A stretch of 23,910 bases of DNA, from positions 1 to 23,910 of the forward strand of contig CAKQCV010000042.1 in NCBI GenBank assembly GCA_934217675.1, given 5' to 3'. The position numbers were made by a program, and so were the translations under genes. Below the pieces are notes generated by a model, which saw nothing but the letters and a program-made list of their open reading frames with translations, did no database searches and had not been told where the DNA came from. Source of the stretch: an uncultured Prevotella sp. Lineage in GTDB: Bacteria > Bacteroidota > Bacteroidia > Bacteroidales > Bacteroidaceae. Shown piece by piece: positions 7,942-15,928 of the stretch (its first letter is position 1; every line of letters starts with the position of its first letter).

Positions 7942-9360
7942 TTAGAATTCTGCCGACTTTGGTGTTCTTGGGAAAGGAATAACGTCGCGTATGTTTTGCA
8001 TTCCGGTAACGAATAATATTAGTCTTTCAAAACCGAGTCCGAATCCTCCGTGAGGGCATGAGCCGTATTTACGTGTATCAAGATACCACCACATGTCTTT
8101 CATAGGTATGTTTCTTTCTTCTATTTCAGCCATGAGTTTGTCGTAGCTTTCTTCACGCACACTTCCTCCAATGATTTCACCGATTTGTGGGAACAATACG
8201 TCTGTACCTTGTACTGTCTGTCCGCTTTTTCCTCCAAATCCAGATTCCTTATCATCAATCTTCATGTAGAATGCCTTTATGGATTTTGGATAATTGGTCA
8301 TGATCACAGGCTTCTTGAAGTGTTCTTCCACGAGGAAGCGTTCGTGTTCAGATGCAAGGTCATCGCCCCATTCACATGGGAATTCAAATTTCTTTCCTTT
8401 GGCAATAGCTTCCTGAAGAATCTTTATTCCTTCTGTATAAGGGAGACGGACAAATTCAGACTCAAGTACACTTTGCAAACGAGCGATAAGTCCTTTGTCT
8501 ATCATCTTGTTTAAGAATTCAAGATCGTCTTTGCAGTTATCCAATGCCCAACGTATACAGTATTTGATGAAGTCTTCCTCAAGATCCATCAGGTCTGTCA
8601 TATCTATGAATGCTACTTCTGGTTCAACCATCCAGAATTCAGCCAAGTGGCGTGGTGTGTTTGAATTTTCAGCGCGGAATGTAGGACCGAAAGTATAGAT
8701 TGCTCCTAACGCTGTTGCTCCGAGTTCTCCTTCGAGCTGTCCGCTTACTGTCAATGATGTTTGTTTTCCGAAGAAGTCATCATCATATATAATTTTGCCG
8801 TCCTTGTCTTTTTTTAAGTCATACAGATTCTTTGTTGTTACCTGAAACATCTGTCCAGCTCCTTCGCAGTCGCTTGCTGTTATAAGTGGCGTATGGAAAT
8901 AGCAGAATCCATGTTCATGGAAATAAGTATGGATAGCCATTGCCATGTTGTGACGGATTCTCATCACAGCTCCAAATGTGTTTGTACGTAAGCGCAGATG
9001 TGCGTATTGGCGCATATATTCAAAGCTTTGTCCTTTTTTCTGCATTGGATAATCGCTACCGCAAAGTCCGTATATTTCAAGATTTTCGCATTGGATTTCC
9101 ACGCTTTGTCCTGCTCCTTGGCTTTCAACCAATTTTCCTGTTGCGCTGATGCACGAACCTGTTGTTATTTGTTTCAGCATATCAGCCTCAAACTTGGTTG
9201 GGTCAACAACTATCTGCACGTTTTTTATTGTTGAGCCGTCGTTCAGTGCTATAAAGTCTACTGCTTTACTGCTGCGATGAGTACGAACCCATCCTTTGAC
9301 GTTTACTGTCTCGCCGAAGTCTGTTCTCTTCAGCACGTCAATAACTTTTATTCTTTTCAT
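7942..9360 (-). CDS. asnS: Asparaginyl-tRNA synthetase
   Basis: Class IIb synthetase that charges tRNA-Asn. The 472-aa product has an N-terminal OB-fold anticodon-binding domain ([20 protein letters not shown] at about 22-41), class II motif 2 ([21 protein letters not shown], about residue 229) and motif 3 ([12 protein letters not shown] from about 439). The RAENS plus [11 protein letters not shown] pattern marks it as AsnRS rather than AspRS. Length is close to the E. coli enzyme. It follows rluB by 110 bp and has a strong terminator on each side. No clear TAnnTTTG box was found in the short gap upstream, so its promoter is not located. Confidence 0.97.
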   Translation of the reverse strand: MKRIKVIDVLKRTDFGETVNVKGWVRTHRSSKAVDFIALNDGSTIKNVQIVVDPTKFEADMLKQITTGSCISATGKLVESQGAGQSVEIQCENLEIYGLCGSDYPMQKKGQSFEYMRQYAHLRLRTNTFGAVMRIRHNMAMAIHTYFHEHGFCYFHTPLITASDCEGAGQMFQVTTKNLYDLKKDKDGKIIYDDDFFGKQTSLTVSGQLEGELGATALGAIYTFGPTFRAENSNTPRHLAEFWMVEPEVAFIDMTDLMDLEEDFIKYCIRWALDNCKDDLEFLNKMIDKGLIARLQSVLESEFVRLPYTEGIKILQEAIAKGKKFEFPCEWGDDLASEHERFLVEEHFKKPVIMTNYPKSIKAFYMKIDDKESGFGGKSGQTVQGTDVLFPQIGEIIGGSVREESYDKLMAEIEERNIPMKDMWWYLDTRKYGSCPHGGFGLGFERLILFVTGMQNIRDVIPFPRTPKSAEF

Positions 9361-9392
9361 ATATGTGTAGTTTCTTTTTTTTGTTTATGAAA

Positions 9393-9445
9393 AATCGGAA
9401 TCCTCAGGATTTGGAAATCTCCGATAATTCTGAGGGGTCCCGATT
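9393..9445 (-). terminator. Terminator after rluB
   Basis: A two-part hairpin: AATCGG at 9393-9398 with CCGATT at 9440-9445, and inner CCTCAG with CTGAGG, separated by small internal loops. On the minus strand the last arm runs into TTTTTC, 25 bp past the rluB stop. Confidence 0.75.
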
Positions 9446-9470
9446 GTTTTAAACTTTCATGCTGATGTTA

Positions 9471-10913
9471 TTATTCAAATGCTCCCATTCGTAGCATTTC
9501 AACCTCTTTTTCTGTAAGGAATCTCCAGTCGCCTCGGCGCAGATTCTTCTTTGTAAGTCCAGCAAACTGAACGCGGTCAAGTTTTACCACTCTATATCCA
9601 AGGCTCTCGAATATACGGCGTACGATACGATTACGTCCGCTATGTATTTCTATACCAACCTGGCTCTTGTCTGTCGGGTGTGCATATTCTATTGCGTCAG
9701 CATGCACATCTCCATCGTCGAGTGTAATGCCTTCAGCAATTTGCTGCATGTCGTGAGCTGTTACGTTTTTGTCGAGATATACATGGTAAACTTTCTTTTT
9801 CAAGAATTTAGGATGTGTAAGCTTACTTGCCAAATCTCCGTCGTTAGTTAGGAGAAGAACACCTGTTGTGTTTCTGTCAAGACGTCCTACAGGATATATT
9901 CTTTCAGGACAAACATTACGAACAAGGTCCATTACAGTTTTGCGCTGTTGTGGATCATCGCTTGTTGTAACATAATCTTTAGGTTTGTTGAGCAAAACAT
10001 ACACCTTCTTCTCCAAATTTATTGTTTGGTCATGGAATTTTATTTCATCAGTGCGTTTAACCTTTGTACCAAGTTCTGTTACAACTTGACCGTTAACGCT
10101 GACAACTCCAGCCTGTATATAAGCATCTGCCTCACGTCGGCTGCAAACACCCGCATTAGCAAGGAATTTGTTCAGACGTACTGGTGCATCTGGATCTATA
10201 TTTGCCTCTTTATATTCAATTCTCTTCTTTAGGCTATATTTTGCATTTGGATCATAATCGGCAGAATGCTGACGGTATCCAGCGCGGTTATTGTTGTATC
10301 CATACCCCCCTTGGCGTTGCTGCTGTCCGTATCCGCCACGGTTGTTGTATCCCCCTTGGCGTTGCTGCTGTCCGTATCCGCCACGGTTGTTGTATCCCCC
10401 TTGGCGTTGCTGCTGTCCATATCCGCCACGGTTGTTGTTATATCCGTACCCACCTTGGCGTTGCTGCTGTCCATATCCGCCACGATTATTGTTGCCATAC
10501 CCGTTTGGGCGCTGTTGATATCCGCCATTGTCACTATCCTGATTGTAGCGTGGACGATATCCCCCTTGGCGTTGCTGCTGTCCGTATCCGCCACGGTTGT
10601 TATATCCCCCTTGGCGCTGCTGGTATCCGTTGTTTTCACCGTTGTTGTAGCGTGGACGATAACCCCCTTGACGCTGTTGTGAACCATCTTGCTGCAGTCC
10701 AGCTCCAAACCCTTCAGGTCTGAATCCGCTGTCGCTATTGTCATAGGTCGGACGGTTAGAACTATAAGCACGTTGTGCATTTATCCTTGGACGCATAGGA
10801 CGCCCATTACTGCGATATCCACTTTGATAATCATTCGAACGATAGCCCTCACGGCCACTTTCGCTATTCATTGCGGATGTGTTTTCCGCATTTTTGTCAA
10901 ATTCTTCTGCCAT
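9471..10913 (-). CDS. rluB: 23S rRNA pseudouridine synthase (RluB/RsuA family) with RGG-like N-terminal extension
   Basis: The C-terminal half is a complete RsuA/RluB/E/F-family pseudouridine synthase: S4 RNA-binding domain at about 244-290 (VRLNKFLANAGVCSRREADAY) and catalytic domain with Asp346 in VGRLDRNTTGVLL, then the conserved HSGRNRIVRRIF segment. The first 220 or so residues are not part of the enzyme. They are a Gly/Gln/Arg/Asn/Tyr-rich low-complexity region in which a 15-residue unit (QQQRQGGYNNRGGYG and variants) recurs from about residue 80 to 212. This looks like an intrinsically disordered RGG/YGQ-type RNA-binding tail. The usual enzyme is about 240-290 aa; this one is 480. The frame stays open and in register through the repeats, so it is translated rather than decayed. 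The exact target (RluB, position 2605, versus RsuA or RluE/F) is inferred from family similarity. It sits 57 bp after purB. Confidence 0.9.
   Translation of the reverse strand: MAEEFDKNAENTSAMNSESGREGYRSNDYQSGYRSNGRPMRPRINAQRAYSSNRPTYDNSDSGFRPEGFGAGLQQDGSQQRQGGYRPRYNNGENNGYQQRQGGYNNRGGYGQQQRQGGYRPRYNQDSDNGGYQQRPNGYGNNNRGGYGQQQRQGGYGYNNNRGGYGQQQRQGGYNNRGGYGQQQRQGGYNNRGGYGQQQRQGGYGYNNNRAGYRQHSADYDPNAKYSLKKRIEYKEANIDPDAPVRLNKFLANAGVCSRREADAYIQAGVVSVNGQVVTELGTKVKRTDEIKFHDQTINLEKKVYVLLNKPKDYVTTSDDPQQRKTVMDLVRNVCPERIYPVGRLDRNTTGVLLLTNDGDLASKLTHPKFLKKKVYHVYLDKNVTAHDMQQIAEGITLDDGDVHADAIEYAHPTDKSQVGIEIHSGRNRIVRRIFESLGYRVVKLDRVQFAGLTKKNLRRGDWRFLTEKEVEMLRMGAFE
10278..10676 (-). repeat. 45-bp tandem repeats encoding the RluB low-complexity region
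   Basis: Imperfect in-frame tandem repeats of 45 bp (15 codons), with shorter 30-36 bp variants between them. Three units at about 10306-10430 are nearly identical at DNA level, including the blocks TTGGCGTTGCTGCTGTCC and CCGCCACGGTTGTTGTA on the plus strand. High nucleotide identity suggests recent duplication or gene conversion, and copy number probably differs between strains. Confidence 0.9.
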
Positions 10914-10934
10914 AATTAATAGTTGTTTGTTTTA

Positions 10935-10948
10935 TAGCCTCACGGCTA
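10935..10948 (-). terminator. Small hairpin between purB and rluB
   Basis: TAGCC and GGCTA separated by a 4-base loop lie 22 bp after the purB stop. There is no convincing T-run on the minus strand, so it could be a weak terminator, an attenuator or a leader hairpin of rluB. Confidence 0.35.
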
Positions 10949-10970
10949 AATTTATATTAAAAGTTAATTA

Positions 10971-12317
10971 TTAAATACCTGTGTAAGAATGTGGTGTTAT
11001 AGCCATTAGTTCAGCTTTCACTTTATCACTGATATTCAGTCCGCTAATAAACTCGTGTATTGTCTCTTCTGTCATTTTCTTGTTTGTGCGAGTCAATGCT
11101 TTCAGAGCTTCGTATGGGTGTGGGTAAGCCTCTCTGCGTAGAATTGTCTGTATAGCTTCTGCCACAACAGCCCATGTGTTGTCAAGATCCTCGTTTATTT
11201 TATTTTCGTTGAGAATAAGCTTGCGTAATCCTTTTAGTGTGCTTTGTATGGCAATCATTCCGTGTCCGAGAGGAACACCTACGTTACGCAGCACAGTAGA
11301 GTCGGTCAAGTCTCTTTGCAAGCGGCTCACCGGTAGCTTTTGAGCCAAGAATTGTAGCACAGCGTTTGCCATTCCCATATTTCCTTCGCTGTTTTCAAAA
11401 TCTATAGGATTTACTTTGTGTGGCATAGCACTTGAACCAACCTCTCCGGCTTTAATTTTCTGTTTGAAGTATTCCATTGAAATATACATCCAGAAATCGC
11501 GGTCCATATCTATGATTATGGTATTTATTCGGCGCAGAGCATCAAAAACAGCTCCCAAACAGTCGTAGTTGCTTATCTGTGTCGTGTATTGTTCACGTTC
11601 CAGTCCCAACTTCTCACTTACGAACTTGTTTCCGAATTCACGCCAGTTATACTCTGGATATGCCACATGGTGTGCATTGAAATTACCTGTGGCTCCACCG
11701 AATTTCGCTGTCATCGGACAAGCCTTCAGCATTTCTATTTGTTTGTTCAGTCGATACACGAAAACCATTATCTCTTTTCCGAGTCTTGTAGGAGAAGCCG
11801 GTTGTCCGTGAGTCTTTGCAAGCATAGGCACGTCTTTCCATTCTTCAGCATACTCCTGAAGTTGGTCTACGAGTTCCTGCAGTTGTGGAATATAAACATC
11901 GTTAAGTGCGTCTTTTATCGAGAGTGGCACAGAAGTGTTGTTTATATCCTGTGATGTCAGTCCAAAGTGAATGAATTCTTTATATTTCTCAAAATCACCG
12001 ATTTTGTCAAGTTGCTCTTTTATGTAATATTCAACAGCTTTGACATCGTGATTAGTTACTTTCTCAATTTCCTTAACTCTTGCTGCTCCTTTCTCGTCAA
12101 AATTACGATATATATCGCGTAGTGAGTCGAAATGTGAATGGTTGAAATCTGCCAGTTGTGGCAAAGGCAATTCACACAATGTGATGAAATACTCAATTTC
12201 TACTCTAATGCGGTATTTTATAAGCGCATACTCAGAGAAATAATTTGCTAATTTTTTTGTTTTTCCTCTATAGCGGCCATCTATTGGGGAGACAGCTGTC
12301 AATACATCAAGTTCCAT
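10971..12317 (-). CDS. purB: Adenylosuccinate lyase
   Basis: Cleaves SAICAR to AICAR and adenylosuccinate to AMP in purine biosynthesis. The 448-aa product carries the fumarase/aspartase-superfamily signature GSSAMPHKVNP at 294-304 with the catalytic serine loop, His170 in AKTHGQPASPT, and the N-terminal SPIDGRYRG start typical of the longer bacterial PurB type. Length is normal. A -7-like box lies about 28 bp upstream of the ATG, so the gene probably has its own promoter after the terminator of the preceding T9SS gene. The following gene, rluB, is 57 bp away with only a weak hairpin between, so co-transcription is possible. Confidence 0.97.
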   Translation of the reverse strand: MELDVLTAVSPIDGRYRGKTKKLANYFSEYALIKYRIRVEIEYFITLCELPLPQLADFNHSHFDSLRDIYRNFDEKGAARVKEIEKVTNHDVKAVEYYIKEQLDKIGDFEKYKEFIHFGLTSQDINNTSVPLSIKDALNDVYIPQLQELVDQLQEYAEEWKDVPMLAKTHGQPASPTRLGKEIMVFVYRLNKQIEMLKACPMTAKFGGATGNFNAHHVAYPEYNWREFGNKFVSEKLGLEREQYTTQISNYDCLGAVFDALRRINTIIIDMDRDFWMYISMEYFKQKIKAGEVGSSAMPHKVNPIDFENSEGNMGMANAVLQFLAQKLPVSRLQRDLTDSTVLRNVGVPLGHGMIAIQSTLKGLRKLILNENKINEDLDNTWAVVAEAIQTILRREAYPHPYEALKALTRTNKKMTEETIHEFISGLNISDKVKAELMAITPHSYTGI

Positions 12318-12344
12318 AATTAAAATAAATACGTATTATGACTG

Positions 12345-12352
12345 CAAAATTA
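12345..12352 (-). promoter_or_regulatory. -7 box candidate for purB
   Basis: TAATTTTG on the minus strand fits TAnnTTTG, 27 bp before the purB ATG. No good TTTG was found at the expected -33 spacing, so only the -7 element is supported. Confidence 0.45.
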
Positions 12353-12413
12353 ATAATTAATATTGATTATACCTATTGTTATAATATAATTTTAGCATAT
12401 TTTTTAAAGGAAA

Positions 12414-12445
12414 AGGGATAATACGCATTGTTGCGTACTATCCCT
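12414..12445 (-). terminator. Terminator after the fibronectin-III T9SS gene
   Basis: AGGGATA-a-TACGCA at 12414-12427 pairs with TGCGTA-c-TATCCCT at 12432-12445 around a 4-base loop, with one mismatch. On the minus strand the stem is followed by TTTTCCTTT, 17 bp beyond the stop codon. Confidence 0.8.
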
Positions 12446-12462
12446 AACGTAAGACTCTATAA

Positions 12463-15400
12463 CTATTCTATAATGATTTTGAATGTTCCTTTATTTCCAT
12501 TGTTGACAATGTTCAGTACATATATTCCGGTTGGAAGACTGCTTGTATTTATTTTGCTTGCATGGGCTTTGCTGAACACAGTGGCTCCAGATGGTGATAC
12601 GAGCTGCACTTTGTCGCAGTTTTCTGACAGTTCTATTGCACAGCGGGTTGTATTTATAGTCAGTCCGTTACCGGCAACAGCAATAATTCCCGACCCACTG
12701 TCATCTTTATATGATATGCTCATGAAAGGCATGAGGTCGTTGGCGAAAACATCGTCAATAACATAGTCTTTTGTCTTGCCGCTGTAATATGCACTTCTGA
12801 ATATTGCATTCATGTCAAGTCTTGTCATGTGCCATTCTGGGTGCTTGTTTGATTTCCATACTCCATTTCCTATCGGGCATTCGAACATAAAATTCAGATT
12901 ACCGCCTTTATATTCGAAAGGTTTGTCAAAGTTGATGTCAAGAACTTTGTCGTTTCCTGTTCCTGCTACGGTAAGGTTGCCGTCGAAAACTTTTTCCCAA
13001 CCGTCCTCTTCGAGGTATCCCAGATATTTGCTCTCTTCTGTCGACAGTGATTCGTATTCAGTGTTCTTTATTGAAATTACTGCAGGGAAATTGTATTCCT
13101 CCTCCTGATAATTGTTGTATAGGAATCTCACTCCCGTAATTTCAATGTTCTTCTTTTGCAGTTCTTTTTCAAGGAAGATGCACTGACATTTTGAATAAGT
13201 GTCATACAGATAGAACGGATATCTCCAGCCTGAGTCATTGTCTGTGTTTACTGTTATCCACTTGTCGTCGGCTGCATCTTTCACTTCCACATCCAAAACT
13301 GTTTCCGACACATTGTCTTCTGGATACGTATCACCGTCAAGAGCAACTTCTGCTCTGACTTTGATTTTCCCTACAGCTCCTGGAACCCATGTAACAGGCA
13401 CATCCACCGATTGATCCACATCTACAGCTTTGCCGTTGGTTTCGGCTATAAGCTCGTTGGTGTCGTCGTTCACAAGTTTCACTTTGTAGTTGCTTACAGC
13501 TTTTGAACCCTCGTTCTTCACAGTTACTGTGTAGGTTTGTTCCACGGTGCTGTTCACGAGTGTTGAACCCACAAGAGCCGCTGCGCTCAAATCTTTTTCG
13601 CTATATTCCCTTATGGATACATCTTTCAAATAAATCTGTCCTCTTTCAGCGTCGCTGCATGCTTGGAAGGCAATTCTTGAAGCTCCGGTTACTGTAGGAG
13701 TAAACAGGTCTTTACCATATATATAAATGTTTGATGCTGTGTGGAATTCCCCTGTTTCTTTTATCAGCGTATTCTTTCCGCTGTTTATAGGGTCCTCACA
13801 GAACCACACTTTCATCTTTTCGTTTACTGGCTCCATTGTTCCAGGTGTAACCCAGTTAGCAGAAGAGTATGTGTATCTTACTTGGTAAATTTTGTTCTTG
13901 TCAAAGTTCAGTGATGGTGTATAGAGCCAATCGTCTGGTGCGTTCTCGTTGCGGTCGTATGTTGTGGTGTTCGATGCTGTGTGGAAGAACCACGTGTTGT
14001 TGTCGTTGTTTTTGTCCACGGCAGTCCATCTGTTGAAATCTTCCTGTGTCTGCAGTGATGATGTGAACGGAATTGAATTTACAGGACCGAATGCTTGAAT
14101 CTTTGATGTTGCTGAGCCTCCGATGCCTTTGTCGTTTACGGCAGTAATGGTATAGCTATAGCCATTAGGCTTCGTCACTTCATCTTTCACATAGTTTTCC
14201 GATATTCCTGATGCTATGGTGACATTGTCAGGCTGTCGAACAACATTGTATTTCAGTGATGATGCATCAAAATATCCTCCTTGCATACCTTCTTCCGGAG
14301 CCTTCCATGTCACGGTTGCTTTGTTGCCTATTGCCGATAAGTTAACGTCAACAGGAACTCCTGGCAAGTCTGTTCCAACATATTTGGCATCCTCTTTGTA
14401 TACTCCGTCACCTTCTTCGTTATATGGCACCACCTTATATATATAATATCCGTCGGCAGTTGGAGTATCAGTCCACGTCATTGTCTTGCCGCTTGTTTCT
14501 GTTTCGTTGATATCTTTTATAAGCTCTCCGTTGCGGTAGATTTTTATTCCAGACAAGTTTTTCAAAGTTCCGTTTCGATAGTTCATTGTTGGAGCATTCC
14601 AGCTGAGAGTTGCCGACAGATCACCTTTTGGTGCAGCATTTACCGAGAAATTTCTTGGGAAAGACGGTGCATCATCAGCAACAAACTGGTATGGTATTCC
14701 CATAGCCAGCATTTGTGGGTATCCCACTATTTCCTTTTTGCTTATTGCCAATCCTGTTTGCGGATCAATCTCCACCAAATACGAATTCTCGTCGCTTGCC
14801 TGTGCAACCCACCAAAGTCTGTGTGTGGTCTTGTCAAACTCCATCGACTGGCTGTAATCACCCATAGTCAGTCCTATACCATTGTTCGGACTTACCGTTT
14901 GCAGATTTGCTGTTTGTTTGTTTTCGTCTATAGTGCTTTCCTCTATTTTTGCAAGTTTGCTTGCTCTTCCATCGTTAGACATAAAAACTCCATACAAGTA
15001 TCCATTGTCGGCAGACAGTGTATATAGAGCAACATCCAATACAGCCACTTTCTTTATGTCGAGTGTTGTCTTGTCTATTTCATATAAATCTGTTGTATTC
15101 AGCTGCGAGTCATAGTGTGTGGCAAAAATCTTGTCGGTCTTCGGGTCATAAGTCATCTCATCAAGAATCAGAGGAGCAGTCCCGTCGCTTTCTATTAGCT
15201 TTTTCCTTTTGTATTCTCCTGTGTTCACGTCAACAACGCTGATAGCTTCAGGCATGAGCACATTTGTATAATACATTGTTTCGTATGCAATAAACTCGTC
15301 ACCAACGTATGTTCCCGATGTCAGAATCGAAGTCTTACCTGCTTCATATCCATAGTCGCGTATCATCGAGTATTCGTTTGGAGCGTATGTTGAGAAAGAA

Positions 15401-15663
15401 ACGAGTCCTGTTGTGCGTAGCCTCATGTCATATCTCAGTTGGGCATAAATATTAGCCTCCCCGTCTTTTACGTTATATATATAAGGTGTAGAGCTGTTTT
15501 TATACATGACGCTCTTTCCCCATGCTGGCTTTACATGCGTTCTGGCAATGGTTGCCATATCATTCTTGTTGTTTGTTTTTGCTGGAACAGTAGTTTGTGC
15601 CATTCCGTTGGACATTGCCAACGAGCAGCAAAAAACAGCAAAATAGTTTTTTCTTATATGCAT
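12463..15663 (-). CDS. Large secreted fibronectin-III / choice-of-anchor protein with T9SS-type C-terminus
   Basis: A 1066-aa exported protein. It starts with a signal peptide (MHIRKNYFAVFCCSLAMSNG, likely cut after MAQ). Residues about 60-340 contain repeated beta-strand units such as YEIDKTTLDIKK and LVEIDPQTGLAISKKEI that look like a propeller-type region. Two fibronectin-III-like domains follow (about 345-440 and 440-535). Next comes a choice-of-anchor-J/cleaved-adhesin-like module (about 535-695: PFTSSLQTQEDFNRWTAVD ... DDWLYTPSL ... IYLKDVSI), then a CARDB-like domain (about 700-790) and a further beta-rich region. The end, about 75 residues, has SSLPTGIYVLNIVNNG and then GTFKIIIE, the Por/T9SS type A sorting pattern. 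It should pass the inner membrane by Sec and the outer membrane by the type IX system and be attached at the surface. There is no recognisable catalytic motif, so adhesin or scaffold are equal guesses. The two FHTASN segments inside the anchor module are a short internal repeat. Confidence 0.85.
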   Translation of the reverse strand: MHIRKNYFAVFCCSLAMSNGMAQTTVPAKTNNKNDMATIARTHVKPAWGKSVMYKNSSTPYIYNVKDGEANIYAQLRYDMRLRTTGLVSFSTYAPNEYSMIRDYGYEAGKTSILTSGTYVGDEFIAYETMYYTNVLMPEAISVVDVNTGEYKRKKLIESDGTAPLILDEMTYDPKTDKIFATHYDSQLNTTDLYEIDKTTLDIKKVAVLDVALYTLSADNGYLYGVFMSNDGRASKLAKIEESTIDENKQTANLQTVSPNNGIGLTMGDYSQSMEFDKTTHRLWWVAQASDENSYLVEIDPQTGLAISKKEIVGYPQMLAMGIPYQFVADDAPSFPRNFSVNAAPKGDLSATLSWNAPTMNYRNGTLKNLSGIKIYRNGELIKDINETETSGKTMTWTDTPTADGYYIYKVVPYNEEGDGVYKEDAKYVGTDLPGVPVDVNLSAIGNKATVTWKAPEEGMQGGYFDASSLKYNVVRQPDNVTIASGISENYVKDEVTKPNGYSYTITAVNDKGIGGSATSKIQAFGPVNSIPFTSSLQTQEDFNRWTAVDKNNDNNTWFFHTASNTTTYDRNENAPDDWLYTPSLNFDKNKIYQVRYTYSSANWVTPGTMEPVNEKMKVWFCEDPINSGKNTLIKETGEFHTASNIYIYGKDLFTPTVTGASRIAFQACSDAERGQIYLKDVSIREYSEKDLSAAALVGSTLVNSTVEQTYTVTVKNEGSKAVSNYKVKLVNDDTNELIAETNGKAVDVDQSVDVPVTWVPGAVGKIKVRAEVALDGDTYPEDNVSETVLDVEVKDAADDKWITVNTDNDSGWRYPFYLYDTYSKCQCIFLEKELQKKNIEITGVRFLYNNYQEEEYNFPAVISIKNTEYESLSTEESKYLGYLEEDGWEKVFDGNLTVAGTGNDKVLDINFDKPFEYKGGNLNFMFECPIGNGVWKSNKHPEWHMTRLDMNAIFRSAYYSGKTKDYVIDDVFANDLMPFMSISYKDDSGSGIIAVAGNGLTINTTRCAIELSENCDKVQLVSPSGATVFSKAHASKINTSSLPTGIYVLNIVNNGNKGTFKIIIE

Positions 15664-15691
15664 AGTGATTGAATTAAGATGTTATCAAGAG

Positions 15692-15699
15692 CAAAGGTA
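15692..15699 (-). promoter_or_regulatory. -7 box candidate for the minus-strand T9SS gene
   Basis: TACCTTTG on the minus strand fits TAnnTTTG, 28 bp before the ATG at 15663. No strong TTTG at -33 was found. Confidence 0.5.
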
Positions 15700-15773
15700 G
15701 TGCAAAATCATATTAAATATTGCTTGTTGATATGTTTTTTTTTGATTGAATGTCTATTTTAAATATATTTATG

Positions 15774-15781
15774 TATATTTG
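15774..15781 (+). promoter_or_regulatory. -7 box candidate for the plus-strand T9SS gene
   Basis: TATATTTG fits TAnnTTTG exactly. The nearest upstream TTTG (15741-15744) is 29 bases away, longer than the usual 19-21, so the -33 element is uncertain. A start near 15788 would leave a leader of about 140 bases. Confidence 0.5.
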
Positions 15782-15865
15782 CAACAGAAATCATAGTGTA
15801 GGAGACGGCTATGACAATTACATAATTGCACAACATTAGATAGAGAAGAACTTTGATTTTTTAAT

Positions 15866-15881
15866 CATTAACATGTTAATG
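15866..15881. promoter_or_regulatory. Perfect 16-bp palindrome in the leader, candidate operator
   Basis: CATTAACATGTTAATG is its own reverse complement. It lies downstream of the predicted start and 47 bp before the ATG at 15929, a position suited to a dimeric repressor or to an RNA hairpin. No regulator is encoded nearby. Confidence 0.45.
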
Positions 15882-15928
15882 CAGCATGTATGGATAACTC
15901 CGGTCTCCATAGATAAAAAACATACATC

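Larger units (their letters stand above)
15664..15928. other. Divergent promoter region between the two secreted-protein genes
   Basis: 265 bp with no gene. It carries a TACCTTTG box for the minus gene at 15692-15699 and a TATATTTG box for the plus gene at 15774-15781. A 16-bp perfect palindrome lies at 15866-15881, and GGAGAC (about 15802) is complementary to GTCTCC (about 15903). The plus-strand gene therefore seems to have a structured leader of about 140 bases. Confidence 0.6.

Noticed and set aside
10184..10723. 179-residue plus-strand open frame with repeats
   Set aside because: It is the antisense shadow of the in-frame repeats in rluB; the sense strand leads into a complete enzyme.
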